The notes: generated by a model from the letters alone, not told the origin. Positions 1-8,740 are shown, numbered from the stretch's first letter. The stretch: DNA of 64,000 nt from Hyphomicrobiales bacterium (GCA_021730985.1 JAKFYI010000012.1:98069-162068), one strand, 5' to 3'. Program-made: numbers and translations.

Positions 1-260
1 AGCCGGATCAGGTCGCCGGCGGTGCCGACGAAATCCTTGCCGTCGATCAGCAGGTCGAAGCGGCCTTCCAGCACGTAGATGAATTCGTCCTGGGTCGGAT
101 GAATGTGCGGCGGCACGAAGGTGCCGACCGGGAAGGTGGCGTGCCAGGAAAATGACGCCTCGTTGAGCGATTTCGGAATGTAGGTCTGGCCCAGGATGTT
201 CCAGGCGATCCCGTCCAGGCCGGTGCCGGCCTTGGTGATGCCTCCGGTGAGTGGCTGCAT
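1..260 (-). CDS. cupin-domain protein, 3' end outside the window (partial)
   Basis: The minus-strand reading frame starts with ATG at 260 and runs open to the left edge, so the C-terminus is missing. The visible 86 residues contain a cupin core: an FVPPHIHPTQDEFIYVLEG stretch matches cupin motif 1, with metal-type ligands His-x-His and Glu, followed by a beta-strand-rich part with DLLIDGK. The fold fits a small single-domain cupin. The substrate cannot be inferred. The gene is divergent from the efflux operon to its right, with 238 bases between the two starts. A function beyond 'cupin' would be a guess. Confidence 0.8.
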   Translation of the reverse strand, partial: MQPLTGGITKAGTGLDGIAWNILGQTYIPKSLNEASFSWHATFPVGTFVPPHIHPTQDEFIYVLEGRFDLLIDGKDFVGTAGDLIR

Positions 261-498
261 GGCGCGCGTGCTCCCCTGATCTTGCGGCCGCAGCGCATTC
301 AACCATGTTGCAAGCGGCTTAGAAACGATGCCGAACGGCAAGGCGGGCTCCTGTTGCGGACAGCGTAAACGCAGCCTGCGCCCGTTCGCCAGTCCCAAGG
401 CTGGTGACAAGGCCGGCGACAAATCGGTATTGAGCCTGGATTAAGCCTGAATCGGCTGTATAGCTTGGGCGCCGCGGCCTTGTGGTAGATTGAGAACG

Positions 499-909
499 AT
501 GAACTTCGGGCTTTCGCCAATGCGGGCCGTTTGGGCTGCGGTGCTTCTCGCCGCAGCCATGCTGGCGTTTGCGCCGTCGGGGGCCGAAGCCCATGCGGGT
601 CATTCGCATGCCCGCGCGGCTACTTCAGTGCAACAGCCGTCACTGGCCTCAGTTGCGGTAGTGGCAAAGGCCACGCAGAACCTCACAGCCGCACCCTCCG
701 TGCCGTCTCCGCTCTCGGCCGACGCCGATTGCGACGGCAAGGGCTGCTGCGCCAGCGGGCCTTGCACCGGCTGTCACGGGGTCGTCCTCACGACGCTGCC
801 GGTCACGCTGCCGCCGACGTTCAGCACCTTGCTGGTCGCGCAGGACACCCAGCCGCGCGGCAGCCCCGACGTCGGGCGTCTGCGACGCCCTCCCAAATCC
901 TTCGCCTGA
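499..909 (+). CDS. secreted Cys/His-rich small protein heading the metal-efflux operon
   Basis: This is a 136-residue protein with a clear N-terminal signal sequence (hydrophobic residues about 9-28, ending near GAEA), followed by a His-rich HAGHSHA segment. A compact Cys cluster in the middle reads CDGKGCCASGPCTGCHG. I recognise no named family. The export signal, the metal-ligand-rich composition and its place 85 bases upstream of the adaptor gene suggest a periplasmic metal-binding or sensing accessory. That is inference. The ATG at 499 is chosen. An in-frame TTG at 490 and an ATG at 520 (residue 8) are alternatives, and no strong ribosome binding site separates them. The C-terminal 30 residues are Pro/Arg-rich and carry no visible domain. 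Confidence 0.65.
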   Translation: MNFGLSPMRAVWAAVLLAAAMLAFAPSGAEAHAGHSHARAATSVQQPSLASVAVVAKATQNLTAAPSVPSPLSADADCDGKGCCASGPCTGCHGVVLTTLPVTLPPTFSTLLVAQDTQPRGSPDVGRLRRPPKSFA

Positions 910-994
910 ACCGATTTTGACGTTCTGAGTGTGCGCCTTCGATGGCGCATGCCCGAACGAATTCAATTCCGTTCCACGCGAAGGGATGCCTCTC

Positions 995-2629
995 ATGTCA
1001 CGTCTCATGGCCGCGCTTGCCGCGGCGCTGCTGATCGCGATGCTCGGTGCGGGCGCGATCCGGGCGCACGAGGGACACGATCACGGGCCGCAACCAGCCG
1101 CGCAGGCTGGCGCTTCGCCGCGCGGTCACGCGTCGTCCGCGCTGTTCGAACTGGTGGCGATCGCACAGGGCGACGAGCTCGTGTTCTACGTCGATCGCTT
1201 CGCAACCAACGAGCCGGTGCGCGACGCTACGGTCGAGGTCGAGACGCCCGACGGACCGGCCTCCGCGACCGCCGCCGATGGAGCCTACCGCCTCAAGGCA
1301 CCTTGGCTCGCCAGGCATGGTCATTTCGATCTGATCGCAACGGTGAGCGCAGGCTCCGACACCGACGTGCTGCCGATCACCATCGACGTTCCCGAACATG
1401 CGGCAGCGACGCCCGGGGCCGGCAGCCTGCTCGCGCGCGCAAGAGATTTTCTTCATCCCGCAGCGGGTCTTGCCGTGGGGTTCGGATTTCTCGCAGGCAT
1501 CGTGATGATGTCGTTCCGGCGGCCGCGTCACGCAGCGGCGTTGCTGCTGACCGCCGCGCTGCTTTTGCCCGCGGGCTCTGTCGCGGCCCATGAGGGACAT
1601 GGCGACGACGCCAAGCCCGCTCAGGCCGGCGCAGACCGCGCAATGCGTGGGCCCGACGGCGCGGTGTTCGTGCCGAAGCCGATCCAGCGCATCTTCGGAC
1701 TGCGGACCGTGGTCACCGAAGCGGGCTCGCACCCCCGTGCGATCGAATTGCCGGGCCGCATCATTCCCGATCCGAATGCGAGCGGCTTCGTGCAGACCGC
1801 AGTCGGCGGGCGGTTGTCCGCGCCTCCGGGCGGATTTCCCCGCCTCGGTACGCCGGTGCGCCAGGGCGACGTATTGGCCCATGTCACGCCACCGATGCAG
1901 CAGATCGACGTGTCCGACATGCGTCAGCGCCAGGGCGAACTCGACCAGCAGATGTCCATCGTCGAACGCCGCTTGCTGCGTTACGAGCGGCTCGCGCCGA
2001 GCGGCGCCATCGCGCAGATTCAGTTGGAAGAAACCAAACTCGAGCTGGAAGGACTGAAGGAGCGCCGCGCTTCGCTCGACAAAGTGCGCCGCGAGCCGGA
2101 GGTTCTGATTGCGCCCGTCACAGGCGTGATCGCGGATGGCACGCCGGTCGCGGGCCAGATCGCGCAGCCCAATGCCGTCGTATTCCAAATCGTCGATCCG
2201 GCCCGGCTGTGGATCGAGGCGCAGAGCTTCGACGCCGTCATAGAGCCGCGCAGCGCAGTGGGCGCGACAGCGGACGGCCGCTCGCTGCCGCTAAATTATC
2301 GTGGATCGGGATGGGCGGACCGCAACCAGTCGGTCGCGGTGCAGTTCGAAATCCAGGGCGAGAGCGCGAACCTGCGCGCCGGCCAGTTCGTCACCGTGCT
2401 GCTCGCCTCTAACGACGAGCGCAAGGGCATCGCCATCCCGCGTTCCAGCGTGGTCCGTTCGTCGAGCGGCCAGGATGTGGTCTATGTCCACACGGCACCG
2501 GAACGATATGAGGCAAAGACGGTCCGCGTCGAACCGCTCGATGGCGCGCGCGTGCTGGTGCTGGCAGGGGTCGAACCTGGCGAGCGGGTGACGGTCCAGG
2601 GCGCCGAACTGCTCGATCATGTGCGGTGA
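995..2629 (+). CDS. RND efflux periplasmic adaptor with an extra N-terminal membrane-anchored domain
   Basis: The 544-residue product has two parts. Residues 1-24 form a signal peptide followed at once by HEGHDHG. A beta-rich domain (about 45-140) resembling YtkA/FixH or bait-type Ig modules follows, then two hydrophobic segments (about 150-200) separated by the basic FRRPRH. Straight after the second segment comes another HEGHGDD. From about residue 215 it is a standard membrane fusion protein: barrel-sandwich halves flank a coiled coil (about 300-355), with the closing lipoyl motif LIAPVTGVI and a C-terminal GERVTVQGAELL segment. In CzcB/CusB-type systems such proteins join the RND pump to an outer-membrane channel. 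The ATG at 995 is preferred because AAGGG lies 9 bases upstream; ATG 986 is possible. The stop lies 8 bases before the pump gene. The N-terminal extension looks like a gene fusion. Confidence 0.85.
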   Translation: MSRLMAALAAALLIAMLGAGAIRAHEGHDHGPQPAAQAGASPRGHASSALFELVAIAQGDELVFYVDRFATNEPVRDATVEVETPDGPASATAADGAYRLKAPWLARHGHFDLIATVSAGSDTDVLPITIDVPEHAAATPGAGSLLARARDFLHPAAGLAVGFGFLAGIVMMSFRRPRHAAALLLTAALLLPAGSVAAHEGHGDDAKPAQAGADRAMRGPDGAVFVPKPIQRIFGLRTVVTEAGSHPRAIELPGRIIPDPNASGFVQTAVGGRLSAPPGGFPRLGTPVRQGDVLAHVTPPMQQIDVSDMRQRQGELDQQMSIVERRLLRYERLAPSGAIAQIQLEETKLELEGLKERRASLDKVRREPEVLIAPVTGVIADGTPVAGQIAQPNAVVFQIVDPARLWIEAQSFDAVIEPRSAVGATADGRSLPLNYRGSGWADRNQSVAVQFEIQGESANLRAGQFVTVLLASNDERKGIAIPRSSVVRSSSGQDVVYVHTAPERYEAKTVRVEPLDGARVLVLAGVEPGERVTVQGAELLDHVR

Positions 2630-2637
2630 GGGCGGGC

Positions 2638-5600
2638 ATGTTCACCTTCCTCGTTACGCATTCGCTTCGCAACCGGCTGATGGTGCTGGCGCTCAGCCTC
2701 GTGCTGATGGTGTTCGGCGCGTTCAGCGTGCTGCGCCTGCCGGTCGATGTGCTGCCCGATCTCAACCGCCCGACCGTCACCATCATGACCGAGGCCGAGG
2801 GGCTGGCGCCGCCCGAAGTCGAGTTGCTGGTCAGCTTTCCGATCGAGACGCAGATGAACGGCGTGCCGGGCGTCTCGCGAGTCCGCTCGGTGTCGGGTGT
2901 CGGGCTGTCGTTCGTCTATGTCGAGTTCGAGTGGGGAACCGACATCTTCCGCAATCGCCAGTTCGTCGCGGAAAAGCTCAATACGGTTCGCGGCCAGCTT
3001 CCGCCCAACGTGCAGCCGCACATGGGGCCGATCAGTTCGATCATGGGCCAGGTCGTGATGATCGCCATGACCAGCGAGCGCGCCTCGCCGATGGAGTTGC
3101 GCGAGGTTGCGGATTTCACCATCCGGCCGCGTCTGCTCAGCATTCCGGGCGTCGCCCAGGTCATCCCGATGGGCGGCGAGGTACGGCAATATCGCATCGC
3201 GCCGCAACCCTCGGCGTTGCGCGCGCTGGGCGTCACCTACGAGCAACTGGAAGCCGCGGTGGCGCAGTTCGGCTACAATGCCGGCGGCGGCTTCACCGAT
3301 CTGAACTCGCGCGAGTACCTGATCCGCAACATCGGCCGCACCACCAGCCTCGACGATCTGCGCACCGTGGTGGTCGCCAAGGAAGACGGCCGGCCGGTCT
3401 ATCTCTGGCAGGTCGCGACCGTGGAGTTCGCGCCTAGGCTCAAGCGCGGCGACAGCGGCTATATGGGCAAGCCTGCAGTACTGGTCTCGGTCGAGAAGCA
3501 GCCCAACGTCGATACCATCGCGCTGACCCAGCGCGTCGAGCAGGCGCTGGCGGAGCTTGGCCCCAGCCTCCCGCTCGGCATCAAGGCCGATCAGATCATT
3601 TTCCGGCAGGCCAATTTCATCGAGTCATCGATCCGCAATCTCCGGACCGTGCTGATCGAGGCGGCCGTCGTCGTGGCCGTGGTGCTGTTCGCGTTCCTGC
3701 TGAACTGGCGGACCACAGCGATCTCGCTCACCGCGATCCCGATGTCGATCCTGACGACCGCCATCGTGTTCTATTTGGCCGGGCTTTCGATCAACACCAT
3801 GACGCTGGGCGGCGTCGCGATCGCAATCGGCGCGCTGGTGGACGACGCCGTCGTGGACGTCGAGAACATTTTCCGCAGGCTGCGGGAAAATCGCGCCGCC
3901 GGAAATCCGCGCTCGACGTTCGACGTCGTGGTCGCAGCCTCGCAGGAGGTGCGCTCCGGCATCCTTTACGCGACCGCGATCATGGTGCTGGTGTTTGTGC
4001 CGCTGTTCGCGCTGTCCGGCATCGAAGGCCGCCTGTTCACGCCGCTCGGCCAAGCCTACATCGTCGCGATCCTCGCCAGCCTGGTGGTGTCGATCACGCT
4101 CACGCCGGTCATGGCCTATTACATGCTGCCGGGCCTGAAGCGGCTTGATGAGCATGAGAGCGGGCTCGTCCGGATGCTCAAGCGGTTGTACGGCGGGGCG
4201 CTGGCACGCGCCTTCGGACATGGCCGCGCCGTCATGGCGGTCACCCTCCTGGCCATCGTGTTCGCAGGGGCAGGGGCGTGGTTGCTGCCGCGCGCATTCC
4301 TGCCGCCGTTCAACGAAGGCACTTTGAACATCACCATGATGTTCAATCCGGGCGTCTCGCTGGCGGAATCCTCGCGCGTGGGGCAGATCGCCGAGCGGCT
4401 GGTGATGGAGGTGCCGGAGGTGAAGTCGATCGGGCGGCGCACCGGTCGCGCCGAACTCGATGAGCATGCCGAGGGCATCCACACCAACGAATTCGAGATC
4501 GATCTCAAATCGTCCAGCCGCACCAAGAATGAGATCGTCGCCGACATCCGCTCCCGGCTGAACCTGTTTCCGCTGTCGATCAACGTCGGCCAGCCGATCT
4601 CGCACCGGCTCGACCACATGCTGTCCGGCGTGCGCGCCGACGTCGCGGTCAAACTGTTCGGCGAAGACCTGGGCACGCTGCGAAATTCCGCGGAGGAATT
4701 GCGCGCCAGACTCGCTCGCATCCCCGGTTTGACCGATCTTCAGATCGAGAAGCAGGTCCAAATTCCGCAGATCGAAATCCGTGTCGATCACCGCCGTGCC
4801 GCGCTCTATGGCGTGCAGCCCGGTGCGCTGGTCGAGCGGCTGAGCCGGCTGTCCAGCGGGCGCGTGGTGTCGCGCGTGGTGGATGGCTATCGCAGCTTCG
4901 ACGTGGTGATGCGGCTGCCGGACCAGCTTCGCACGCCGCAGCGTCTCGGCGATCTCCTGATCCCGACGCCGTCGGGATGGGTGCCGGCGCGGCAGCTCGC
5001 CGAGATCAAGGAGACCGAAGGTCCCAACCAGATCCTGCGTGAGAACGGGCGGCGCCGGATCGTGGTGTCCGGCAACGTCGAAGGCAACGCCGATACATCG
5101 GCTGTGGTCGATGCGATCCGTGGCGAGTTGCGGAGCCTCAAGCTGCCGGATGGTGCGTTCACCGCGCTCGAAGGCTCGTTTGCGGCGCAGGAGCAGGCCA
5201 GCCGCACCATCGGCATGCTGTCGCTGGTGTCGCTGGCGCTGATCTTCGCCATCCTGTACGGCCGCTACCGCTCGACCGTGCTGGCGCTGATCGTGATGGG
5301 CAGTCTGCCGCTGGCGCTGATCGGCGCGGTGGCAGCGCTGTGGTTCGCCGGTCAGCCGCTGTCGGTCGCCAGCATGGTCGGCTTCATCACGCTCACCGGC
5401 ATCGCCGCGCGCAACGGCATCCTGAAGATCAGCCACACCATCAATCTGACGCTGCAAGAGGGTGTGCCGTGGGGCCGCGACCTCGTGGTGCGCGCCAGTC
5501 TAGAGCGGCTCACGCCGGTGCTGATGACGGCGCTGGCCGCGGGCGTCGCGCTGGTGCCTCTGATGATCGATGCCGGAACGCCGGGCAAGGAAATCCTCCA

Positions 5601-5769
5601 TCCGGTCGCGGTGACAATCTTTGGCGGATTGATCAGCGCGACCGCGCTCGACGCATTCCTGACGCCAATCCTGCTGCTGCGGTTCGGACGCAAACCAATC
5701 GAGCGGCTGCGTGACAGCCGAACTGAAGGCACCGACGGCACTGCAATGCCCGCGACTCCAACCTACTGA
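2638..5769 (+). CDS. heavy-metal efflux RND transporter, CzcA/CusA family
   Basis: This is a 1043-residue inner-membrane pump, the usual length for HME-RND proteins. It starts with TM1 (FLVTHSLRNRLMVLALSL) and keeps the two large periplasmic loops and two six-helix bundles. TM4 carries AIGALVDDAVVDVENIFRRL, the proton-relay region. This reading differs from both the CzcA (DFG..VDGAVVMVE) and CusA (AIG..VDAAIVMIE) patterns, so the metal cannot be named. The C-terminal half has the matching TM10-12 bundle (SMVGFITLTGIAARNGILKI, then PGKEILHPVAVTIFGG). The ATG at 2638 fits family starts; a GTG at 2626 overlaps the upstream stop. No outer-membrane factor gene lies in the operon, so a channel must come from elsewhere. 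Confidence 0.93.
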   Translation: MFTFLVTHSLRNRLMVLALSLVLMVFGAFSVLRLPVDVLPDLNRPTVTIMTEAEGLAPPEVELLVSFPIETQMNGVPGVSRVRSVSGVGLSFVYVEFEWGTDIFRNRQFVAEKLNTVRGQLPPNVQPHMGPISSIMGQVVMIAMTSERASPMELREVADFTIRPRLLSIPGVAQVIPMGGEVRQYRIAPQPSALRALGVTYEQLEAAVAQFGYNAGGGFTDLNSREYLIRNIGRTTSLDDLRTVVVAKEDGRPVYLWQVATVEFAPRLKRGDSGYMGKPAVLVSVEKQPNVDTIALTQRVEQALAELGPSLPLGIKADQIIFRQANFIESSIRNLRTVLIEAAVVVAVVLFAFLLNWRTTAISLTAIPMSILTTAIVFYLAGLSINTMTLGGVAIAIGALVDDAVVDVENIFRRLRENRAAGNPRSTFDVVVAASQEVRSGILYATAIMVLVFVPLFALSGIEGRLFTPLGQAYIVAILASLVVSITLTPVMAYYMLPGLKRLDEHESGLVRMLKRLYGGALARAFGHGRAVMAVTLLAIVFAGAGAWLLPRAFLPPFNEGTLNITMMFNPGVSLAESSRVGQIAERLVMEVPEVKSIGRRTGRAELDEHAEGIHTNEFEIDLKSSSRTKNEIVADIRSRLNLFPLSINVGQPISHRLDHMLSGVRADVAVKLFGEDLGTLRNSAEELRARLARIPGLTDLQIEKQVQIPQIEIRVDHRRAALYGVQPGALVERLSRLSSGRVVSRVVDGYRSFDVVMRLPDQLRTPQRLGDLLIPTPSGWVPARQLAEIKETEGPNQILRENGRRRIVVSGNVEGNADTSAVVDAIRGELRSLKLPDGAFTALEGSFAAQEQASRTIGMLSLVSLALIFAILYGRYRSTVLALIVMGSLPLALIGAVAALWFAGQPLSVASMVGFITLTGIAARNGILKISHTINLTLQEGVPWGRDLVVRASLERLTPVLMTALAAGVALVPLMIDAGTPGKEILHPVAVTIFGGLISATALDAFLTPILLLRFGRKPIERLRDSRTEGTDGTAMPATPTY

Positions 5770-5791
5770 CTATCATCACAGGAGAGAAATC

Positions 5792-6160
5792 ATGAAAGCA
5801 AAGTTCTTGGGCGCGATGCTGGCAAGCGTGACGTTCACGTCGGCCGCTCTGGCGCACGATCCGAAGCCGCAGAACGGTGGACGCGCCACTGAAGCCGGCG
5901 ATTACCATGTCGAGATGGTGACGAAGGCTGGCGTGGTCGATGTCTATCTCGCCGACCACAACAACAAGGGCATGTCATCCGCCGGTCACAAAGGCATCGC
6001 GATCCTGGTGGTGGACGGCAAGAGCCAGAGAATCGTGCTGGAGCCCGCCGGAGAAACGCGCCTGTCCGGCAAGGCCGCCGGCGCGCTGCCGGACGCGGCG
6101 AAGGGGGTCGTGCAGATCACCCCACCCAAGGGAAAGACGGTCCAGGCACGCTTCAATTAG
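5792..6160 (+). CDS. small periplasmic protein at the end of the metal-efflux operon
   Basis: The product is 122 residues with a signal peptide (residues 1-21, ending SAALA) and a mature start HDPKPQNGG. The rest is a predicted all-beta domain (DYHVEMVTKAGVVDVYLADHN, then GKSQRIVLEPAG). A good AGGAGAG ribosome binding site precedes the ATG by 6 bases, and the gene starts 22 bases after the pump stop, so it is co-transcribed with it. I cannot assign a named family. Similar small secreted proteins accompany RND metal pumps in related genomes, so a periplasmic metal or copper accessory role is a reasonable inference, not shown. Confidence 0.75.
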   Translation: MKAKFLGAMLASVTFTSAALAHDPKPQNGGRATEAGDYHVEMVTKAGVVDVYLADHNNKGMSSAGHKGIAILVVDGKSQRIVLEPAGETRLSGKAAGALPDAAKGVVQITPPKGKTVQARFN

Positions 6161-6192
6161 GCCTTGGAACTCATTCCTGGGGACAGCGCGAA

Positions 6193-6238
6193 AAGCGGCT
6201 CTGCATGTGCCTTTGAAGCGGCACAAGCGGAGCCGCTT
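6193..6238 (+). terminator. long hairpin after the efflux operon
   Basis: A 9-base perfect outer stem (AAGCGGCTC at 6193-6201 with GAGCCGCTT at 6230-6238) encloses an inner GTGCC/GGCAC stem (6207-6211 and 6220-6224). It lies 33 bases after the operon stop and before nuoA. There is no T run, so it could be a weak or Rho-assisted terminator or an RNA-stabilising structure. The remaining bases to 6402 hold no gene I can support and presumably contain the nuo promoter. Confidence 0.45.
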
Positions 6239-6402
6239 CCGCCTTGCCACCATTTGTGCACTGCGCTAAGCCTCGGCCTGTCTTTGGAACGAATCCCATC
6301 TGGTTGCGGGCGTTTTCGGGGGACTTGCCGGCACCTTGGGCGGGGCGGCGGCGGCCAAGGACGGTGATTGCCGGAGCGACGGCCGGCGCAAAGAGGCCAC
6401 CG

Positions 6403-6768
6403 ATGGGCGCGCTGCTGCAGGACTATCTTCCCCTTGTCGTGTTCATCGCGATCGCCCTCGGTCTTGGCCTTGCCCTGCTGGTTGCGCCGTTCCTCGTCGC
6501 CTACAAAAATCCGGACCCGGAGAAGCTGTCGGCCTACGAATGCGGCTTCAACGCATTCGACGACGCGCGCATGAAATTCGACGTGCGGTTCTACCTGGTC
6601 GCGATCCTGTTCATCATTTTCGACCTCGAAGTCGCCTTCCTGTTTCCGTGGGCGGTGGCGTTCGGTCACCTTGGCGCCACCGGCTTCTGGTCGATGATGG
6701 TGTTCCTTGCGGTGCTGACCGTCGGGTTTATCTATGAATGGAAGAAGGGGGCGCTCGAATGGGATTGA
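6403..6768 (+). CDS. nuoA: NADH-quinone oxidoreductase subunit A
   Basis: This 121-residue inner-membrane subunit of complex I has three predicted helices (about 9-32, 66-88, 92-114). The family signature [20 protein letters not shown] lies between helices 1 and 2, and the [12 protein letters not shown] segment lines the quinone/E-channel region. The ATG at 6403 has AAGAGG 6 bases upstream, and the length matches NuoA. It heads the 14-gene nuo operon; nuoB follows after 22 bases. Confidence 0.96.
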   Translation: MGALLQDYLPLVVFIAIALGLGLALLVAPFLVAYKNPDPEKLSAYECGFNAFDDARMKFDVRFYLVAILFIIFDLEVAFLFPWAVAFGHLGATGFWSMMVFLAVLTVGFIYEWKKGALEWD

Positions 6769-6790
6769 GCGAACCATGGCGGAGCGTGTC

Positions 6791-7354
6791 ATGAGCACAC
6801 TCGTCGCGCCGGCCCCCAAAGGCGTGCTCGATCCGCGCACCGGCAAGCCGGTCGGATCGGACGACGCGTTTTTCTCCGGGCTCAACGACGAGCTCGCCGA
6901 CAAGGGCTTTATCATCACCTCGGCCGAGGATCTCATCATCTGGGCGCGCACCGGCTCGTTGATGTGGATGACATTCGGGCTGGCCTGCTGCGCGGTCGAG
7001 ATGATGCAAATGTCGATGCCGCGCTACGACGCCGAGCGGTTCGGCTTCGCGCCGCGCGCTTCACCGCGCCAGTCCGACGTGATGATCGTCGCCGGCACGC
7101 TGACCAACAAAATGGCGCCTGCGCTTCGCAAGGTTTACGACCAGATGCCGGAGCCGCGCTACGTCATCTCGATGGGAAGCTGCGCCAACGGCGGCGGCTA
7201 CTATCACTATTCGTATTCCGTCGTGCGCGGCTGCGACCGCATCGTGCCGGTCGACATCTACGTGCCGGGCTGCCCGCCGACAGCGGAGGCGCTGCTTTAT
7301 GGCGTGCTGCTGCTGCAAAAGAAGATCCGTCGCATCGGCACGATCGAGCGGTAG
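6791..7354 (+). CDS. nuoB: NADH-quinone oxidoreductase subunit B (cluster N2 subunit)
   Basis: This peripheral-arm subunit carries the terminal [4Fe-4S] cluster N2. The four ligands are visible as the tandem Cys in [10 protein letters not shown], the Cys in [10 protein letters not shown] and the Cys in [15 protein letters not shown]. The start is uncertain. ATG 6791 (187 residues) has GGAG at 6781-6784 with good spacing, while ATG 6776 adds five residues with a weaker site. The downstream gene starts only 3 bases after the stop, so the transcript runs on into the inserted cupin gene. Confidence 0.96.
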   Translation: MSTLVAPAPKGVLDPRTGKPVGSDDAFFSGLNDELADKGFIITSAEDLIIWARTGSLMWMTFGLACCAVEMMQMSMPRYDAERFGFAPRASPRQSDVMIVAGTLTNKMAPALRKVYDQMPEPRYVISMGSCANGGGYYHYSYSVVRGCDRIVPVDIYVPGCPPTAEALLYGVLLLQKKIRRIGTIER

Positions 7355-7357
7355 GCA

Positions 7358-7687
7358 ATGCGCATCGAGAACATTCCATTTGAGACCACCGACTGGGCAA
7401 ACGTCGCGCCCACCACCCACAAGGGTGACGCCGGCGTCGCCACATGGCGCACCCAACAGTTCGGCGATATTCGGGTGCGGCTCGTCGACTACTCGCCGGG
7501 CTACGCCGCCGACCACTGGTGTAGCAAGGGCCACATCCTTTTTTGTGTGGACGGCGAGATGACGACGGATTTGCAAGACGGCCGTTCGTTCAAACTCCAG
7601 TCCGGGCAGAGCTATCAGGTGGCCGACGACGATGGTGCGCACCGCTCGCACACCGCTCGAGGCGCTCGGCTATTTATCGTGGACTGA
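7358..7687 (+). CDS. DHCW-motif cupin-fold protein inserted in the nuo operon
   Basis: This is a 109-residue single-domain protein with a predicted double-stranded beta-helix. Its key segment is YAADHWCSKGHILFCVDGEM, which I match to the small family called 'DHCW motif cupin fold protein' (here the residues read Asp-His-Trp-Cys). A C-terminal DDGAHRSHTARGARLFIVD supplies further His residues for a possible metal site. It sits between nuoB and nuoC with 3-base gaps on each side, so it must be translated from the nuo message. It is not a known complex I subunit. Its function is unknown; an assembly, redox or unrelated hitch-hiking role are all possible. Confidence 0.85.
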   Translation: MRIENIPFETTDWANVAPTTHKGDAGVATWRTQQFGDIRVRLVDYSPGYAADHWCSKGHILFCVDGEMTTDLQDGRSFKLQSGQSYQVADDDGAHRSHTARGARLFIVD

Positions 7688-7690
7688 CCG

Positions 7691-8290
7691 ATGGAAGGCA
7701 CTCTGGAAAAACTCGGTGAGACGGTCGCGAGCGCGCTCGCCGGATCGGTGCTCGGCCATTGGGTCGCCAACGACGAACTCACGGTGATGGCGCAACCGCG
7801 CGACATCGTCAAAGTAATGACATTCCTGCGCGAAGACGATCGTTGCCAATTCCTGAGCTTCATCGATGTGACGGCGATCGACTGGCCGTCGCGGCCGAAC
7901 CGCTTCGATGTGGTTTATCACCTGATGTCGCCAAAGCTGAATCTGCGCATCCGCGTGAAGGCCGAGGTCGGCGAGGACACCGCGGTGCCCTCGATCATCT
8001 CCGTATTCCCCGGCGCCGACTGGTTCGAGCGCGAGGTCTATGATCTTTACGGCGTGCTGTTCTCCGGCCACCCAGACATGCGGCGGATTCTGACCGACTA
8101 CGGCTTCGAGGGTCATCCGCTGCGCAAGGACTTCCCGATGACCGGTTTCGTCGAGGTGCGCTACGACGACGAGGTCAAGCGCGTGGTCTACGACCCGGTG
8201 CGGCTCGCGCAGGAATTCCGCAACTTCGACTTCCTGTCGCCGTGGGAGGGCACCGACTATGTGCTGCCCGGCGACGAAAAGAAGAGTTGA
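7691..8290 (+). CDS. nuoC: NADH-quinone oxidoreductase subunit C (30 kDa)
   Basis: This 199-residue protein matches free-standing NuoC. It has the signature [20 protein letters not shown] followed by [18 protein letters not shown]. NuoC packs against NuoD in the peripheral arm and helps form the quinone channel. It is not fused to nuoD, unlike the NuoCD of enterobacteria. The end keeps the [16 protein letters not shown] motif. The next gene (GFA domain) begins 9 bases on. Confidence 0.96.
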   Translation: MEGTLEKLGETVASALAGSVLGHWVANDELTVMAQPRDIVKVMTFLREDDRCQFLSFIDVTAIDWPSRPNRFDVVYHLMSPKLNLRIRVKAEVGEDTAVPSIISVFPGADWFEREVYDLYGVLFSGHPDMRRILTDYGFEGHPLRKDFPMTGFVEVRYDDEVKRVVYDPVRLAQEFRNFDFLSPWEGTDYVLPGDEKKS

Positions 8291-8299
8291 GGAGGGCTT

Positions 8300-8737
8300 A
8301 TGAGCAAGACGCTTTCAGGCGGCTGCCTCTGCGGCGCGGTGCGTTTCACCGCCGAACCCGCCAATCGCGAGATCGGCGCCTGCCATTGCGGCATGTGCCG
8401 GAAGTGGACGGCCGGGCCGTTCCTGGTGATCGACTGCGGCGACACGCTCAAGCTGGGCGACGGCGCGCAAGTCGGTGTCTATCGCTCGTCGGAATGGGCG
8501 GAGCGCTGCTTCTGCAAGCAATGCGGCACGCCGTTGTTCTACCGGCTGGTCGGCCAGAACATGCACTTCGTCTCGGCGGAGGCGTTCGATGACCGAAGCG
8601 GCTACGCTCTCACCAGCCAGGTCTTCATCGACGAGAAACCGTCCTATTACGACTTCGCCAACAAGACCCAGAACATGACGGGCGCCGAAGTGTTCGCGGC
8701 CTTCGCGCCGCCCGATACCGGACAGGCCAAGGAATAA
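8300..8737 (+). CDS. GFA / CENP-V-like zinc-binding domain protein inserted in the nuo operon
   Basis: The product is 145 residues. The family pattern is complete: LSGGCLCGAVRF near the N-terminus, CHCGMCRKWTAGPF at about residues 32-45, and CKQCGTPLFYR at about 73-83, giving the seven Cys positions expected for two zinc sites. Proteins of this family are often named glutathione-dependent formaldehyde-activating enzyme, but that activity is disputed, so only the fold is claimed. It lies between nuoC and nuoD with a clear GGAGGG ribosome binding site and a 3-base gap to nuoD. No link to complex I is established. Confidence 0.9.
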   Translation: MSKTLSGGCLCGAVRFTAEPANREIGACHCGMCRKWTAGPFLVIDCGDTLKLGDGAQVGVYRSSEWAERCFCKQCGTPLFYRLVGQNMHFVSAEAFDDRSGYALTSQVFIDEKPSYYDFANKTQNMTGAEVFAAFAPPDTGQAKE

Positions 8738-8740
8738 GCC

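Noticed and set aside
932..949. Short hairpin TGCGCC-TTCGAT-GGCGCA before the adaptor gene
   Set aside because: Only a six-base stem without a T run. It may be chance in GC-rich DNA, so it is not listed as a terminator.
3625..5457. 610-codon open frame antisense to the RND pump
   Set aside because: GC-rich codon bias leaves antisense frames open. The translation is low-complexity (Arg, His, Gln, Asp rich) with no domain, and the sense gene is certain.
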